Positions 1 through 7,734 of a stretch of DNA of 40,099 bases are shown here, one piece after another. Position 1 is the stretch's first letter, and each line of letters starts with the position of its first letter. The notes below the pieces were generated by a model. The model did no database searches. It had not been told where the DNA came from and saw only the letters and a program-made list of their open reading frames with translations. Source of the stretch: CAYXWM01 sp964468805 (GTDB taxonomy: Bacteria; Bacillota; Clostridia; Lachnospirales; WRBF01); the NCBI GenBank assembly GCA_964468805.1, contig CAYXWM010000020.1, positions 1 to 40,099 on the forward strand. The letters are read 5' to 3'. A program made the translations under genes and the position numbers.

Positions 1-156
1 TTTTTATGAAAAAAACACCGGTCGCTCACCACTACGAATATACGCTTTTGTTACTGCTTAACTTGAAATTAATTATATATATAAATTCGTTGTACTGTAT
101 TAAAAAAACCGAACAATTTATAAATCTGCTGCTCGGCTGTAGTAAGTTAGGATTTG

Positions 157-187
157 GAGGACAGATTTTTTTGAAGTATCTGTCCTC
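157..187 (-). terminator. hairpin downstream of secF
   Basis: A perfect 10-bp inverted repeat (157-166 with 178-187) lies 37 nt beyond the secF stop codon, with an 11-nt loop. No clear U-tract follows the stem on the minus strand, so it may be a 3'-end stabiliser rather than a classical intrinsic terminator. Nothing else convincing was seen in 1-223. Confidence 0.45.
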
Positions 188-223
188 TAAAATTATTATT
201 CAATTGTTGTTATCCGAGGTTTA

Positions 224-1108
224 TTATTTTGCAACCTTTGGTTTTTTGGACATTACATACCAAATGGAACCTGCCAGGCAAACGGAAGAATATGTTCCGC
301 AAACTATACCTATGATTATGGGCAGAGTAAAATCCTTAACGGAGGTTACACCGAATACATAAAGGCTGGCAACGGTTAACAGGGTTGTCAAAGAAGTATA
401 GACCGAACGTCTTAATGTTTGGGAAACTGAAAGGTCTATAAGTTGTTCTTGAGTAAATTTGTTGGCACGACGCTTGTTTTCACGGATTCTGTCAAAGATT
501 ACGATGGTGGCGTTGATGGAGTAACCCAAAACAGTCAGAATAGCCGCAATAAAGGCAACGTTTAACGGTATTCTCAAGATAGCATAAGCCGCCAAAACCA
601 CAGCCGCATCATGGATAAGAGCAAGAATAGCGGAGGAACCGGTTTTAAAGTCTCTGAATCGCAAAGAAGTATAAAGCAGGATTGCAATACAGGATACCAC
701 AACGGCAGTTAATGCTGTTTGTTGCATTTCGCCGCTGACGGTGGAGCTTACGTCCTCGATATTAACGGCTTTGTCGTCGAAACCGTATTTTTCTTGAAGA
801 GTATCGATCAGCTTAACACGGGTTTCTTGGTCAACGGAAAGAATTTTAAAGTTAACTTCATTAGTACCTATTATTCTTTGTACCTGAGGGCCGGTTTGAC
901 CGGTTGTGTCTTCGATTATTTTGGTTACGTCGTCATTGCTGAAATCTTGTCCCAAATCTATGTTTACGGAAGTACCGCCGGAAAATTCTACGTCAAAGTT
1001 AAAAGTACCTACTCCGGCAGAAGCGTTGATTATCATAAAAATTATTCCTATGGCAATGATTATTGCCGAAATGGAAAAGTAAATTTTTCTGTGCTGTACG
1101 ATTTTCAT
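224..1108 (-). CDS. secF: protein translocase subunit SecF
   Basis: SecF is the integral-membrane partner of SecD; together they use the proton-motive force to aid late steps of Sec-dependent export. The 294-residue protein has an N-terminal membrane helix, the SecF signature VEFSGGTSV just after it, a periplasm-type domain, and a C-terminal group of about five hydrophobic helices containing ALIHDAAVV and INATIVIFDRIREN. The ATG at 1106-1108 is chosen because AAGGAGG inside the end of secD precedes it and it sits one base after the secD stop codon; an open upstream extension of nine codons would overlap secD and lacks a site. It is translationally coupled to secD. Length and motifs are normal, so the call is firm. 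Confidence 0.96.
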   Translation of the reverse strand: MKIVQHRKIYFSISAIIIAIGIIFMIINASAGVGTFNFDVEFSGGTSVNIDLGQDFSNDDVTKIIEDTTGQTGPQVQRIIGTNEVNFKILSVDQETRVKLIDTLQEKYGFDDKAVNIEDVSSTVSGEMQQTALTAVVVSCIAILLYTSLRFRDFKTGSSAILALIHDAAVVLAAYAILRIPLNVAFIAAILTVLGYSINATIVIFDRIRENKRRANKFTQEQLIDLSVSQTLRRSVYTSLTTLLTVASLYVFGVTSVKDFTLPIIIGIVCGTYSSVCLAGSIWYVMSKKPKVAK

Positions 1109-1109
1109 T

Positions 1110-2837
1110 TTAAGCCTCCTTCTTTGGTGCCACACCGTAAAGTTTGGGGTTGTTTACTCCTACATTAACCAAGTTGGTCAAAATAAGCTTGGTAACTACA
1201 AGAGCGGTAAACATACTTAAAATGATACCCAAACCTAAGGTCATGGCAAATCCTTTGATGGGACCTGTGCCCATAATAAGCAACACTACGGCCGCTATAA
1301 GGGTGGTAATATTACCGTCCATAATAGCAGGCAAGGCTCTTGAGAAGCCGGTACTGATGGCAGAGCGAACGGAACGACCGTTGCCCAGTTCTTCTTTGAT
1401 ACGTTCAAAGATAATAACGTTGGCGTCAACAGCCATACCCACTGAAAGTATGATACCGGCTATACCGGGCAGGGTTAGGGTTATGCCAAAGAGGCTTAAA
1501 GCTACAAGTTCAAGTCCCACGAAAACTAACAGGGCTATATCCGCTACAAAACCGGACATTCTGTAGAATACCAACATAAACAACAGAACCAATCCCAAGC
1601 CGATTAAACCGGCATACAAGCTGGTTTCCAAAGAGTTGGCACCCAGTTTTGCACCTACGTTTTTCATGGAGATAACATTTAAGTCAAAAGGAAGGTTACC
1701 GGAGCGAATCAAAGCGGCTAAGTCTTCCGCTTCTTCGGGAGTGAAGTTGCCGGTGATACTTGCATTTCCTTGTGAAATTTTTTGACTTACGGTAGGTGCA
1801 CTTATAACTTTATCGTCAAGTATGATCAGTATGCGTTTAGGAGTGTTTTCTTCCTTACCCTTTTCTGCCAATTCGCCGGTAGCCGTAGAGAATAAATCTT
1901 TACCGGTTTGGTCAAATTCTAAGACTACTTCCATTTGACCAATATTGTCTTGAGAAGCTTGTTTTCTTGCGTTGATAACGTGTTCGCCGGTAAGAATCTC
2001 GTTATAATCTTCGTCTGCAAATATCAGTTTTGCGGTGGAGCCTATACGTGCGATGGCTTCTTCCGCATCATCTACGCCGGGTATGTCTACAGCGATACGT
2101 TTACTTCCGGATACGGCAACCTCGGCTTCGGTATAACCTTCATAGTCAAGGCGTTCACGTATAAGACCGATGGCGGAAGCCATTTGCTCACCTGTGGGTT
2201 CGCCGTTTGCTTCGTATACTATAGAAACGCCGCCGCTTAAATCCAGACCTTGCTTGATGTTTTTAACACCCAGGAAATAACCGTAGGATACTTGTCCTAT
2301 ATCCGCAACAACTTTGTCTTTGGTTTCTTTGCTGTTGATACTGTCTGATTTTATGGAAATTCCGTAACCGTTGTGTTGAACTTCCACATCGGTATATCCT
2401 TTGGCGGCTAAGATGTTTTGCATTTCAGCAACGCCTTCGTCAAGGATTTGTTTCGGAGGTTTTGTTTCGTAATCTGTTCTGTAATAAATGGTGAAGTCTT
2501 CCGCTTGTTCTATGGAAACTTTAGGTGAATCGCCTTGATTTGTTTCGGTTTGATCACCGGTTTCCGGTTGAGCGGAGGCTTCCGGGGTTACGGTAGGAGG
2601 AGTTGCTTCTCCTTCCGGTGTGGCGGTGGGTTCAGCGGAAGCATCCGGTGAAGCTGAAGCCTCTGTATCGTCTTCGGCATCAACTTGTTCCAGTCCAATA
2701 TCTTCCGCATTGATTTTTGGCGTTTCTCTTTCTAATACCGTAAATACGCCTTGTCTGAAACCGTAATATGCCGTCAAATTTAAGCCGACGGCAAATATCA
2801 ATACTATTAGCAGTATTGCTATTGATTTGCCCTTCAT
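1110..2837 (-). CDS. secD: protein translocase subunit SecD
   Basis: SecD works with SecF to pull translocating proteins to the outside. The 575-residue protein has an N-terminal membrane helix (about 7-28), the conserved GLDLSGGVSIVYE segment near residue 200, the large extracytoplasmic P1 domain, and a C-terminal RND-type bundle containing GMAVDANVIIFERIKEEL. An unusual feature is a low-complexity Pro/Ala/Thr/Glu/Ser-rich stretch at about residues 50-108, directly after the first helix, which makes the protein longer than many clostridial SecD proteins. A site reading AAAGGAG lies about 10 nt before the ATG. The gene follows scfB on the same strand after a 256-nt gap in which no clear promoter or terminator was found, so co-transcription with the SCIFF genes is possible but not shown. 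Confidence 0.95.
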   Translation of the reverse strand: MKGKSIAILLIVLIFAVGLNLTAYYGFRQGVFTVLERETPKINAEDIGLEQVDAEDDTEASASPDASAEPTATPEGEATPPTVTPEASAQPETGDQTETNQGDSPKVSIEQAEDFTIYYRTDYETKPPKQILDEGVAEMQNILAAKGYTDVEVQHNGYGISIKSDSINSKETKDKVVADIGQVSYGYFLGVKNIKQGLDLSGGVSIVYEANGEPTGEQMASAIGLIRERLDYEGYTEAEVAVSGSKRIAVDIPGVDDAEEAIARIGSTAKLIFADEDYNEILTGEHVINARKQASQDNIGQMEVVLEFDQTGKDLFSTATGELAEKGKEENTPKRILIILDDKVISAPTVSQKISQGNASITGNFTPEEAEDLAALIRSGNLPFDLNVISMKNVGAKLGANSLETSLYAGLIGLGLVLLFMLVFYRMSGFVADIALLVFVGLELVALSLFGITLTLPGIAGIILSVGMAVDANVIIFERIKEELGNGRSVRSAISTGFSRALPAIMDGNITTLIAAVVLLIMGTGPIKGFAMTLGLGIILSMFTALVVTKLILTNLVNVGVNNPKLYGVAPKKEA

Positions 2838-3093
2838 TTGTAAGACACTCCTTTATTCTGCAGCTGATAATGTTATCCCAACGGATACCGTAAAAGTATC
2901 GCGGCGGATTAATTTTGCAACGGCGGCAAAGTTAAGCGGTTTAAACTGTCTTAACCGCATATACTTTAAATATTCCCCCGGTTGGGAACTTGAAAAGTCT
3001 TCCACCGTAATATTATCTCAAAATTTGGCAACTACATACCATATCCTTTTAGGTAAAGGCATGAATATTCAGCCCGTACAATTTGGACAGGCA

Positions 3094-4452
3094 TTAAAAA
3101 TTCAGTCTTGACCTGTAAGCGTTCATCATTAGAGCACATTCTATAACTTTGCGTTGAATTTTGCAACCCAATTCATAGGTTTTGGAAATATCTCCGTGGC
3201 TTGACAAAGCATTTGCGGAGCAACCGCCGCTGCAATAGAATTTTACAAAACAATCGCCGCAATTTTCTTTGGTATATACGTTGTTGTTTGCAAAAGTCGC
3301 TTGCGTTGAAGGTTCTGTAATTCCGGTGGAAACATGTCCCAATTTATAATCTTCGTTGCCCACAAATTGATGACAGGGATAAAGGTCTCCTTCCGGGGTA
3401 ACCGCTAAATATTCCCTGCCTACTCCGCAGCCCGCAACTCGCTTGCTTATGCAAGGTCCGCCGGTTAAATCCACGTTAAAGTGGAAAAATTCAAAGCCCG
3501 TGCCCTTGGCTTCCATATCCAGCATGGTTTTTGCCAGCAGCTCGTATTGCTCGAAGATAGCCGGTAAATCCTTTTCGGTTATGGCATAGTCGTTGGCCGG
3601 GTCGGTAACCACAGGTTCCAGGGAGATATATTTAAAACCCAACTCCGCAAGGTGTAAAACGTCATTACTGAAATCCAAGTTTTTATGAGTATAGGTTCCT
3701 CTTACAAAATAATCCTTATGATTTCGTTTTTCCAGAAACTTGAGGAATTTCGGTAAAATAACGTCATAGCTGCCCTTATCCGAAGCAAGTAATCTCATGT
3801 TGTCGTTGGTAGACTTACGTCCATCTATGCTAAGAACCACATTATGCATATTTTTGTTAATGTAGTCCGTATTTTCATCGTTTAACAACAGTCCGTTTGT
3901 GGTAAGGGTAAAGCGGAAGTTTTTGTTGTGTTTGGCTTCAAGGGATTTTGCATATTCAACTATGCCCTTGACTACCTCGAAATTCATCAGCGGTTCACCG
4001 CCAAAGAAATCCAGCTCCAGATTTACTCTGTTTCCGGAATTGGCTATAATAAAGTCAACGGCACGTTTCCCTGTTTCCAAACTCATTAAACTGCGTTTGC
4101 CGCCGTACTCACCTTCTTCAGCAAAGCAATATTTGCATTTCATATTGCAGTCATGAGCAATATGTATACAGAGGGCTTTTATGACCGGCTTAGCCAAATG
4201 TTGGTTAATGGCAGGTTTAAAGGAGTCTTGGGAAAAAAGCAGCCCTTCCTGTTTTAGGGAGTCCAACTCCTCCACCGATTCTATTATGCTGCCCGGGCTG
4301 TATTGCCCCTCCAAAAGCTCCAGTATTTCATCCAAACTTTTTTCATTGTAAAAATCCAAAACCCTAAAAACCGTATTATCCACTACATGAACGGCTCCTG
4401 AATTAACATCCAAAACAATGTTAAAACCGTTCATGCTGAACTTATGAATCAT
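3094..4452 (-). CDS. scfB: SCIFF peptide maturase (radical SAM/SPASM, thioether-forming)
   Basis: This is a radical SAM sactisynthase-type enzyme that installs thioether cross-links in the SCIFF (six cysteines in forty-five residues) peptide. Residues about 1-75 look like a PqqD-type RiPP recognition element. The radical SAM cluster motif CNMKCKYC places ligands at C102, C106 and C109, followed by a GGEPLMNF segment. A Cys-rich C-terminal SPASM domain (GCGVG, YPCHQF, NCGDC, YCSGGC, LGCK) should hold two auxiliary iron-sulfur clusters. At 452 residues it has the family's usual length. GGGAGA lies 6 nt before the ATG. Its substrate gene scfA lies 174 nt upstream on the same strand, and the pair identifies the family almost uniquely. 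What the mature peptide does is unknown in the family. Confidence 0.95.
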   Translation of the reverse strand: MIHKFSMNGFNIVLDVNSGAVHVVDNTVFRVLDFYNEKSLDEILELLEGQYSPGSIIESVEELDSLKQEGLLFSQDSFKPAINQHLAKPVIKALCIHIAHDCNMKCKYCFAEEGEYGGKRSLMSLETGKRAVDFIIANSGNRVNLELDFFGGEPLMNFEVVKGIVEYAKSLEAKHNKNFRFTLTTNGLLLNDENTDYINKNMHNVVLSIDGRKSTNDNMRLLASDKGSYDVILPKFLKFLEKRNHKDYFVRGTYTHKNLDFSNDVLHLAELGFKYISLEPVVTDPANDYAITEKDLPAIFEQYELLAKTMLDMEAKGTGFEFFHFNVDLTGGPCISKRVAGCGVGREYLAVTPEGDLYPCHQFVGNEDYKLGHVSTGITEPSTQATFANNNVYTKENCGDCFVKFYCSGGCSANALSSHGDISKTYELGCKIQRKVIECALMMNAYRSRLNF

Positions 4453-4580
4453 TTAGTTTCTCCCTTCGAAAATAAATATTACCCCTTAAAGAATCAAATT
4501 TAAGATTGAGGGTAATATTTGCAAGAAAACACAGGTTGTGTATATAAATCGTATATGCATAATTTCAATATAAATTGCAT

Positions 4581-4612
4581 AGGAATCCACCTTTAAACGT
4601 CAGTGGATTCCT
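4581..4612 (-). terminator. intercistronic hairpin between scfA and scfB
   Basis: A perfect 10-bp stem (4581-4590 with 4603-4612) with a 12-nt loop lies 15 nt after the scfA stop and about 130 nt before scfB. There is no U-tract on the minus strand, so it is more likely an RNA-stabilising or partly terminating hairpin that lets the small precursor be made in excess of the maturase. The hairpin is seen; the role is inferred. Confidence 0.5.
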
Positions 4613-4626
4613 TTTCATGTTGTAGT

Positions 4627-4770
4627 TCAGTCTTTCTTTTCGCAAACTTGGTTTGCTACTGTGCAAGAGGTTTTGCACGCTGATTGGCAAGATGTGCGGC
4701 ATTCTCCGCAACCGCCTTTAGTAACGGAGTTTGTAAGTACTTTTGTAGTGATTGTTGAGATATGTTTCAC
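4627..4770 (-). CDS. scfA: SCIFF precursor peptide (six-cysteine RiPP precursor)
   Basis: This is a 47-residue ribosomally made peptide with six cysteines at 21, 24, 28, 32, 36 and 43, in the order CGECRTSCQSACKTSC followed by NQVC. The N-terminus reads MKHISTITTKVL, the leader expected for SCIFF peptides, and the Cys-rich core matches the family closely. The start is GTG at 4768-4770, preceded by AAAGGAGG with an 8-nt gap. It is short and starts with GTG, so it is easily missed. It is the substrate of the maturase encoded just downstream. It has its own strong promoter (4862-4889) and a leader hairpin (4791-4842). The thioether positions in the product cannot be read from sequence. Confidence 0.96.
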   Translation of the reverse strand: MKHISTITTKVLTNSVTKGGCGECRTSCQSACKTSCTVANQVCEKKD

Positions 4771-4790
4771 GGTGATAACCTCCTTTATTG

Positions 4791-4842
4791 CCGGTTAATT
4801 TTAAACGAAACCGCAAAGAGGTTGTGTTTAAAATTCAGCCGG
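4791..4842 (-). promoter_or_regulatory. long leader hairpin of the scfA mRNA
   Basis: An inverted repeat of about 16 bp with one mismatch and one bulge (arms 4791-4806 and 4826-4842, ends CCGG...CCGG) fills most of the roughly 85-nt 5' leader and ends just upstream of the scfA ribosome binding site. It could protect the 5' end of the mRNA or control access to the site. The structure is seen; function is inferred. Confidence 0.55.
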
Positions 4843-4861
4843 ATAGTTTAAAGCCTAGCAT

Positions 4862-4889
4862 ATTATACCATAATTTATCGGTTTGGCAA
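4862..4889 (-). promoter_or_regulatory. sigma-A-type promoter for scfA
   Basis: Reading on the minus strand: -35 TTGCCA (4884-4889), a 16-bp spacer, and a perfect -10 TATAAT (4862-4867) preceded by TGG, an extended -10. Transcription would start near 4855, giving a leader of about 85 nt before the GTG. Confidence 0.75.
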
Positions 4890-4901
4890 ATTATTATTCA
4901 A

Positions 4902-5003
4902 AAAATTTAATGGACTTCTTTTGAAAATGAATAATTCCGGCGAAAAAACTCTGCAAAGGAGATTATTTTAGCCGTGTTACTATTCCTTATGCAATTAAGT
5001 ATA
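4902..5003. repeat. partial copy of a small inverted-repeat element (second copy at 29273-29370)
   Basis: The right end, 4975-5003 (GTTACTATTCCTTATGCAAT onward), matches 29342-29370 with only two differences in 29 bases. The stretch to its left (about 4931-4974) also aligns loosely with the interior of the 29-kb copy. The left arm here is weak or lost. It lies between the scfA promoter and the response regulator gene. Confidence 0.5.
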
Positions 5004-5041
5004 ACGAAAGTTCTTGCCTAACCGATAAACAGCATCCGGTA

Positions 5042-6643
5042 TCAGTCCAACTTATGATTTGTTCTAAACTGTTTTACGCTGATACCTTCATGGTTTTTGA
5101 ATACGGATCTGAAATGTTTGGTATCGTCATAGCCGATTTTGACGGCGATAATGTCATCATCGAAATTGGTGGTAAGCATAAGATTTTTTGCTTTTTCTAT
5201 GCGAGTTTCCAAAACAAATTCAAAGACTGTTTTTTTCTCTCGGTCCTTAAATATTTTGTTTAAATATTCCGGTGTAGTTTGCAGAGAATTGGCTATTTTA
5301 ATTAGGTTAAAGCTTTCGTAATATTTTTCGGAGATATGTTTTTTTACTCCTTCTATAAGATTATGCGAGTTCTCGTTTTTCATGTTTACTATATAGTCGC
5401 AAAAGCCCTTTAAGGCTTCGGATAGATACTTAAAGGCTTGTTCCGGAGTGGTCAGTTCAAACACATCTTTTGAAGGAAAAAAGGTATTTATTTGGCTGCT
5501 TACCGGAAGGTTTTGTTCCGAGGCAAAGCGGCTGATGGAAATTAAAATATCGGTTACGATTTTGGGAATAAGTTTATCCGGTAGCGGTTCGGAAAGTCGC
5601 AGGGCATCGAAGATTTTGGTTAAAAGTTGTATGCAGTAATCATATTCACCGGCAACGGCTGTGTATACCAATCTTTCTTCCTTTTCCAAGGGGTAACGGT
5701 AGGTTACGTTATTTGAGGGTTCCGCAAAATCTATGGGAATTACCGAATTGTAACCCATTGTGAACCTGTATCTTAAAGCGGCATCTGCTTCTTTGTATGA
5801 GATACCGATTTCAGAGGGCAAATAATAAGCTCTGCCTATGCCAACGGTGACTTTTACGGAGATGCTTTCAAAAACAGCATTTTTAATACCTTCGCATAGG
5901 GCTATAACTTCGGAAAGTCGTTGTTCTCCCGTAAGTATAACCGTAACGGCGTTTAGGCTGCCCAAATGTGCCTTAAGATTCATTTCGCCCAAACCTGCCT
6001 TGACCATGTGAAAAATTTTATAGGACAGCAATTGCTTTTCCTGTTCTTCTAAAGTTAAAATTACTTTTTTAAAATGGTCTATGCGAACGATAAGAACTCT
6101 GAACGGTGGCTTTAGGTCGAGATTGAAATAATCGAAAGATTCAAGAATTTCTTCGTTGTTTCGAATATTTCCGTTTATTAAATTTGTTAGAAAAATATTT
6201 TCAAATATGCCGGTGTTTTTTTTGTAGCCTTCGGTAAAAAGCTGTTCGAGTTTTTGTTGTTTTTCCAGCTTAATAAAATATTCTATGGCCTTTAAGAGTG
6301 AGCGTTGTATGTCCGTATGTTTTACGGGTTTAAAAATATAATCTATTACCCCAAATTCAAGGCTTTTTTTCATATATTCAGAGTCATTGTAGTTGCCGTA
6401 TATAATAAAGCGTATGTTGGGATAACGCTCGTAAATGTCTCTGATAATTTCGTTACTTCTGATTCCGAAAAAGCGTATATCCATAAATATCAATTCCGGT
6501 TGGGCTTCTTTTACGAAACGGAGTATATCCATGTCCGGGTCCATGGAAACGGCAACGGAGGTGTCCGGAAAGGTTTTAAGGATAAAGTCCTTTATGCCCT
6601 TGATATAATCGGCCTCAGTATCCGCCAACAGAATTTTAACCAT
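5042..6643 (-). CDS. response regulator, REC plus AraC-type DNA-binding domain (YesN-like)
   Basis: This 533-residue protein starts with a CheY-like receiver domain: ILLADTEAD gives the acidic pocket, PELIFMDIRFFG carries the phosphoacceptor Asp (around residue 57), and IFKPVKH holds the conserved Lys. A long middle region of about 300 residues has no clear signature. The last 100 residues form an AraC/XylS-type double helix-turn-helix (FNLIKIANSLQTTPEYLN, then DDIIAVKIGYDDTKHFRSVF). This matches YesN-type regulators, which usually control sugar uptake or catabolism and pair with a YesM-type histidine kinase. No kinase or transporter neighbours it, so the target is unknown. The second in-frame ATG is preferred because AAGGA precedes it. 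Confidence 0.85.
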   Translation of the reverse strand: MVKILLADTEADYIKGIKDFILKTFPDTSVAVSMDPDMDILRFVKEAQPELIFMDIRFFGIRSNEIIRDIYERYPNIRFIIYGNYNDSEYMKKSLEFGVIDYIFKPVKHTDIQRSLLKAIEYFIKLEKQQKLEQLFTEGYKKNTGIFENIFLTNLINGNIRNNEEILESFDYFNLDLKPPFRVLIVRIDHFKKVILTLEEQEKQLLSYKIFHMVKAGLGEMNLKAHLGSLNAVTVILTGEQRLSEVIALCEGIKNAVFESISVKVTVGIGRAYYLPSEIGISYKEADAALRYRFTMGYNSVIPIDFAEPSNNVTYRYPLEKEERLVYTAVAGEYDYCIQLLTKIFDALRLSEPLPDKLIPKIVTDILISISRFASEQNLPVSSQINTFFPSKDVFELTTPEQAFKYLSEALKGFCDYIVNMKNENSHNLIEGVKKHISEKYYESFNLIKIANSLQTTPEYLNKIFKDREKKTVFEFVLETRIEKAKNLMLTTNFDDDIIAVKIGYDDTKHFRSVFKNHEGISVKQFRTNHKLD

Positions 6644-7008
6644 TAAACTCATTCCTTTTTTGCTTATAAGGTAAATTAGGCACTTTAATTAAAATAAGCA
6701 TTGTTCAATAAAAATAGCAGATAACGTAATTTTTTTCATATATATGTTATTAATATGATAATTACCGGCAAAATGCCGTTTTAGTTTATCATAATTCCGT
6801 CCAAGGGATGTACAATATTTGTAAACAAGAAGTTGTTTCATTATTTACAATAATATGATATAATGTAACTTAACTGTTTTGTCAACTTGTATTTAAAGAA
6901 ACATTGAAAATAAATCAAAAATCTTAGGTCTTTTTAAAGTTCCGGTTTAGGGCGGTTTCTTAGCCAAAATTCTCTGATATACAATGACAATTCCCAAAGG
7001 AGTATTAT
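6644..7008. other. divergent intergenic region between the regulator and exonuclease genes
   Basis: This AT-rich stretch separates two divergent genes. A TGATATAAT extended -10 (TATAAT at 6859-6864) points toward the exonuclease gene but lacks a well-spaced -35. Just upstream lie a TACAA-TAT-TTGTA palindrome near 6811 and a TTGTAAA...TTTACAA inverted repeat (6819-6825 and 6844-6850), possible protein-binding sites. No small gene or RNA gene was recognised. Confidence 0.35.
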
Positions 7009-7662
7009 ATGAACTATGTAGTTATAGACCTTGAGTATAATCAACCTTTTCTGTTTAATGACGGAACAAGAACCGAACCGGTTCCGGAATGTCCCTTTGA
7101 AATAATTCAAATAGGGGCGGTAAAATTAAACAGCGAGTTTGAGGTTATTGACAAGGTTAACATTATGATAAAACCCAAGCTTTACGATAAAATACATCCT
7201 TATGTAAAGGAAATTACCGGTATAGACGAGGCTATGTTGGAAAACTGCATTGACTTTACGCAAGGATACAAAGAGTTTATAAAATTTATAGGCAAGGGCA
7301 AAAACATATTTTGTGTCTGGGGCAATAATGACATAAAAGAACTTTGCCGAAACATTTTGTACTATAACCTAAACGACAATTTCTTACCTAAAGCATATAT
7401 CAACGTACAAAGCCTAAGCTCTCGCCATTTTTCTCGACCCGGCGGAATGTGTATAGGGTTGAAAAATGCTGTGGAGCTGTTGGAGATAAAGACGGATATA
7501 CCCTTTCACAACGCTCTTAACGATGCCCTTTATACTGCCTTGATTTTAAAACGGGTCAAGAACGAAGACATGCCCGTTGTTACTTTTGAAACAGACCAAT
7601 ACAAACCCTTAAATAAGGCGGCTGTAAAGCCCAATTTGGTTTGTAACGGCAATTCTTTGTAA
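7009..7662 (+). CDS. DEDDh-family 3'-5' exonuclease
   Basis: This 217-residue single-domain protein has an RNase T/KapD/ERI-1-like exonuclease fold. Motif I is VVIDLEYN (D7, E9), the middle region has KEITGID and WGNNDIKEL, and the C-terminal motif HNALNDALYT supplies the catalytic His and Asp. Such enzymes trim RNA or DNA 3' ends with two metal ions; the substrate here cannot be told. The ATG is preceded by AAAGGAG with a 6-nt gap. It is the only plus-strand gene in the left half of the window, and a bidirectional terminator separates it from the convergent PyrC-like gene. Confidence 0.85.
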   Translation: MNYVVIDLEYNQPFLFNDGTRTEPVPECPFEIIQIGAVKLNSEFEVIDKVNIMIKPKLYDKIHPYVKEITGIDEAMLENCIDFTQGYKEFIKFIGKGKNIFCVWGNNDIKELCRNILYYNLNDNFLPKAYINVQSLSSRHFSRPGGMCIGLKNAVELLEIKTDIPFHNALNDALYTALILKRVKNEDMPVVTFETDQYKPLNKAAVKPNLVCNGNSL

Positions 7663-7675
7663 TAGGTGTTACGTG

Positions 7676-7711
7676 CAAATAAATCCCCTGTGTTTACAGG
7701 GGATTTATTTG
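7676..7711. terminator. bidirectional intrinsic terminator
   Basis: A perfect 15-bp stem (7676-7690 with 7697-7711) has a 6-nt loop, a GC-rich CCCCTG/CAGGGG top and A/T-rich lower arms, so it gives U-rich ends on both strands. It sits between the convergent exonuclease and PyrC-like genes. Confidence 0.88.
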
Positions 7712-7734
7712 CGTTGTTTTTAAAATGAACGAAA

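Noticed and set aside
6..362. 118-codon plus-strand open frame at the left edge
   Set aside because: It overlaps the 3' end of secF in antisense, has no ribosome binding site, and its composition (Leu/Ile/Tyr-rich, AT-driven) does not look like a protein.
2827..3111. 94-codon plus-strand open frame in the gap between scfB and secD
   Set aside because: It begins inside the secD start region in antisense, overlaps the scfB end, lacks a ribosome binding site and resembles no family; the gap is otherwise unexplained, so it is noted only.
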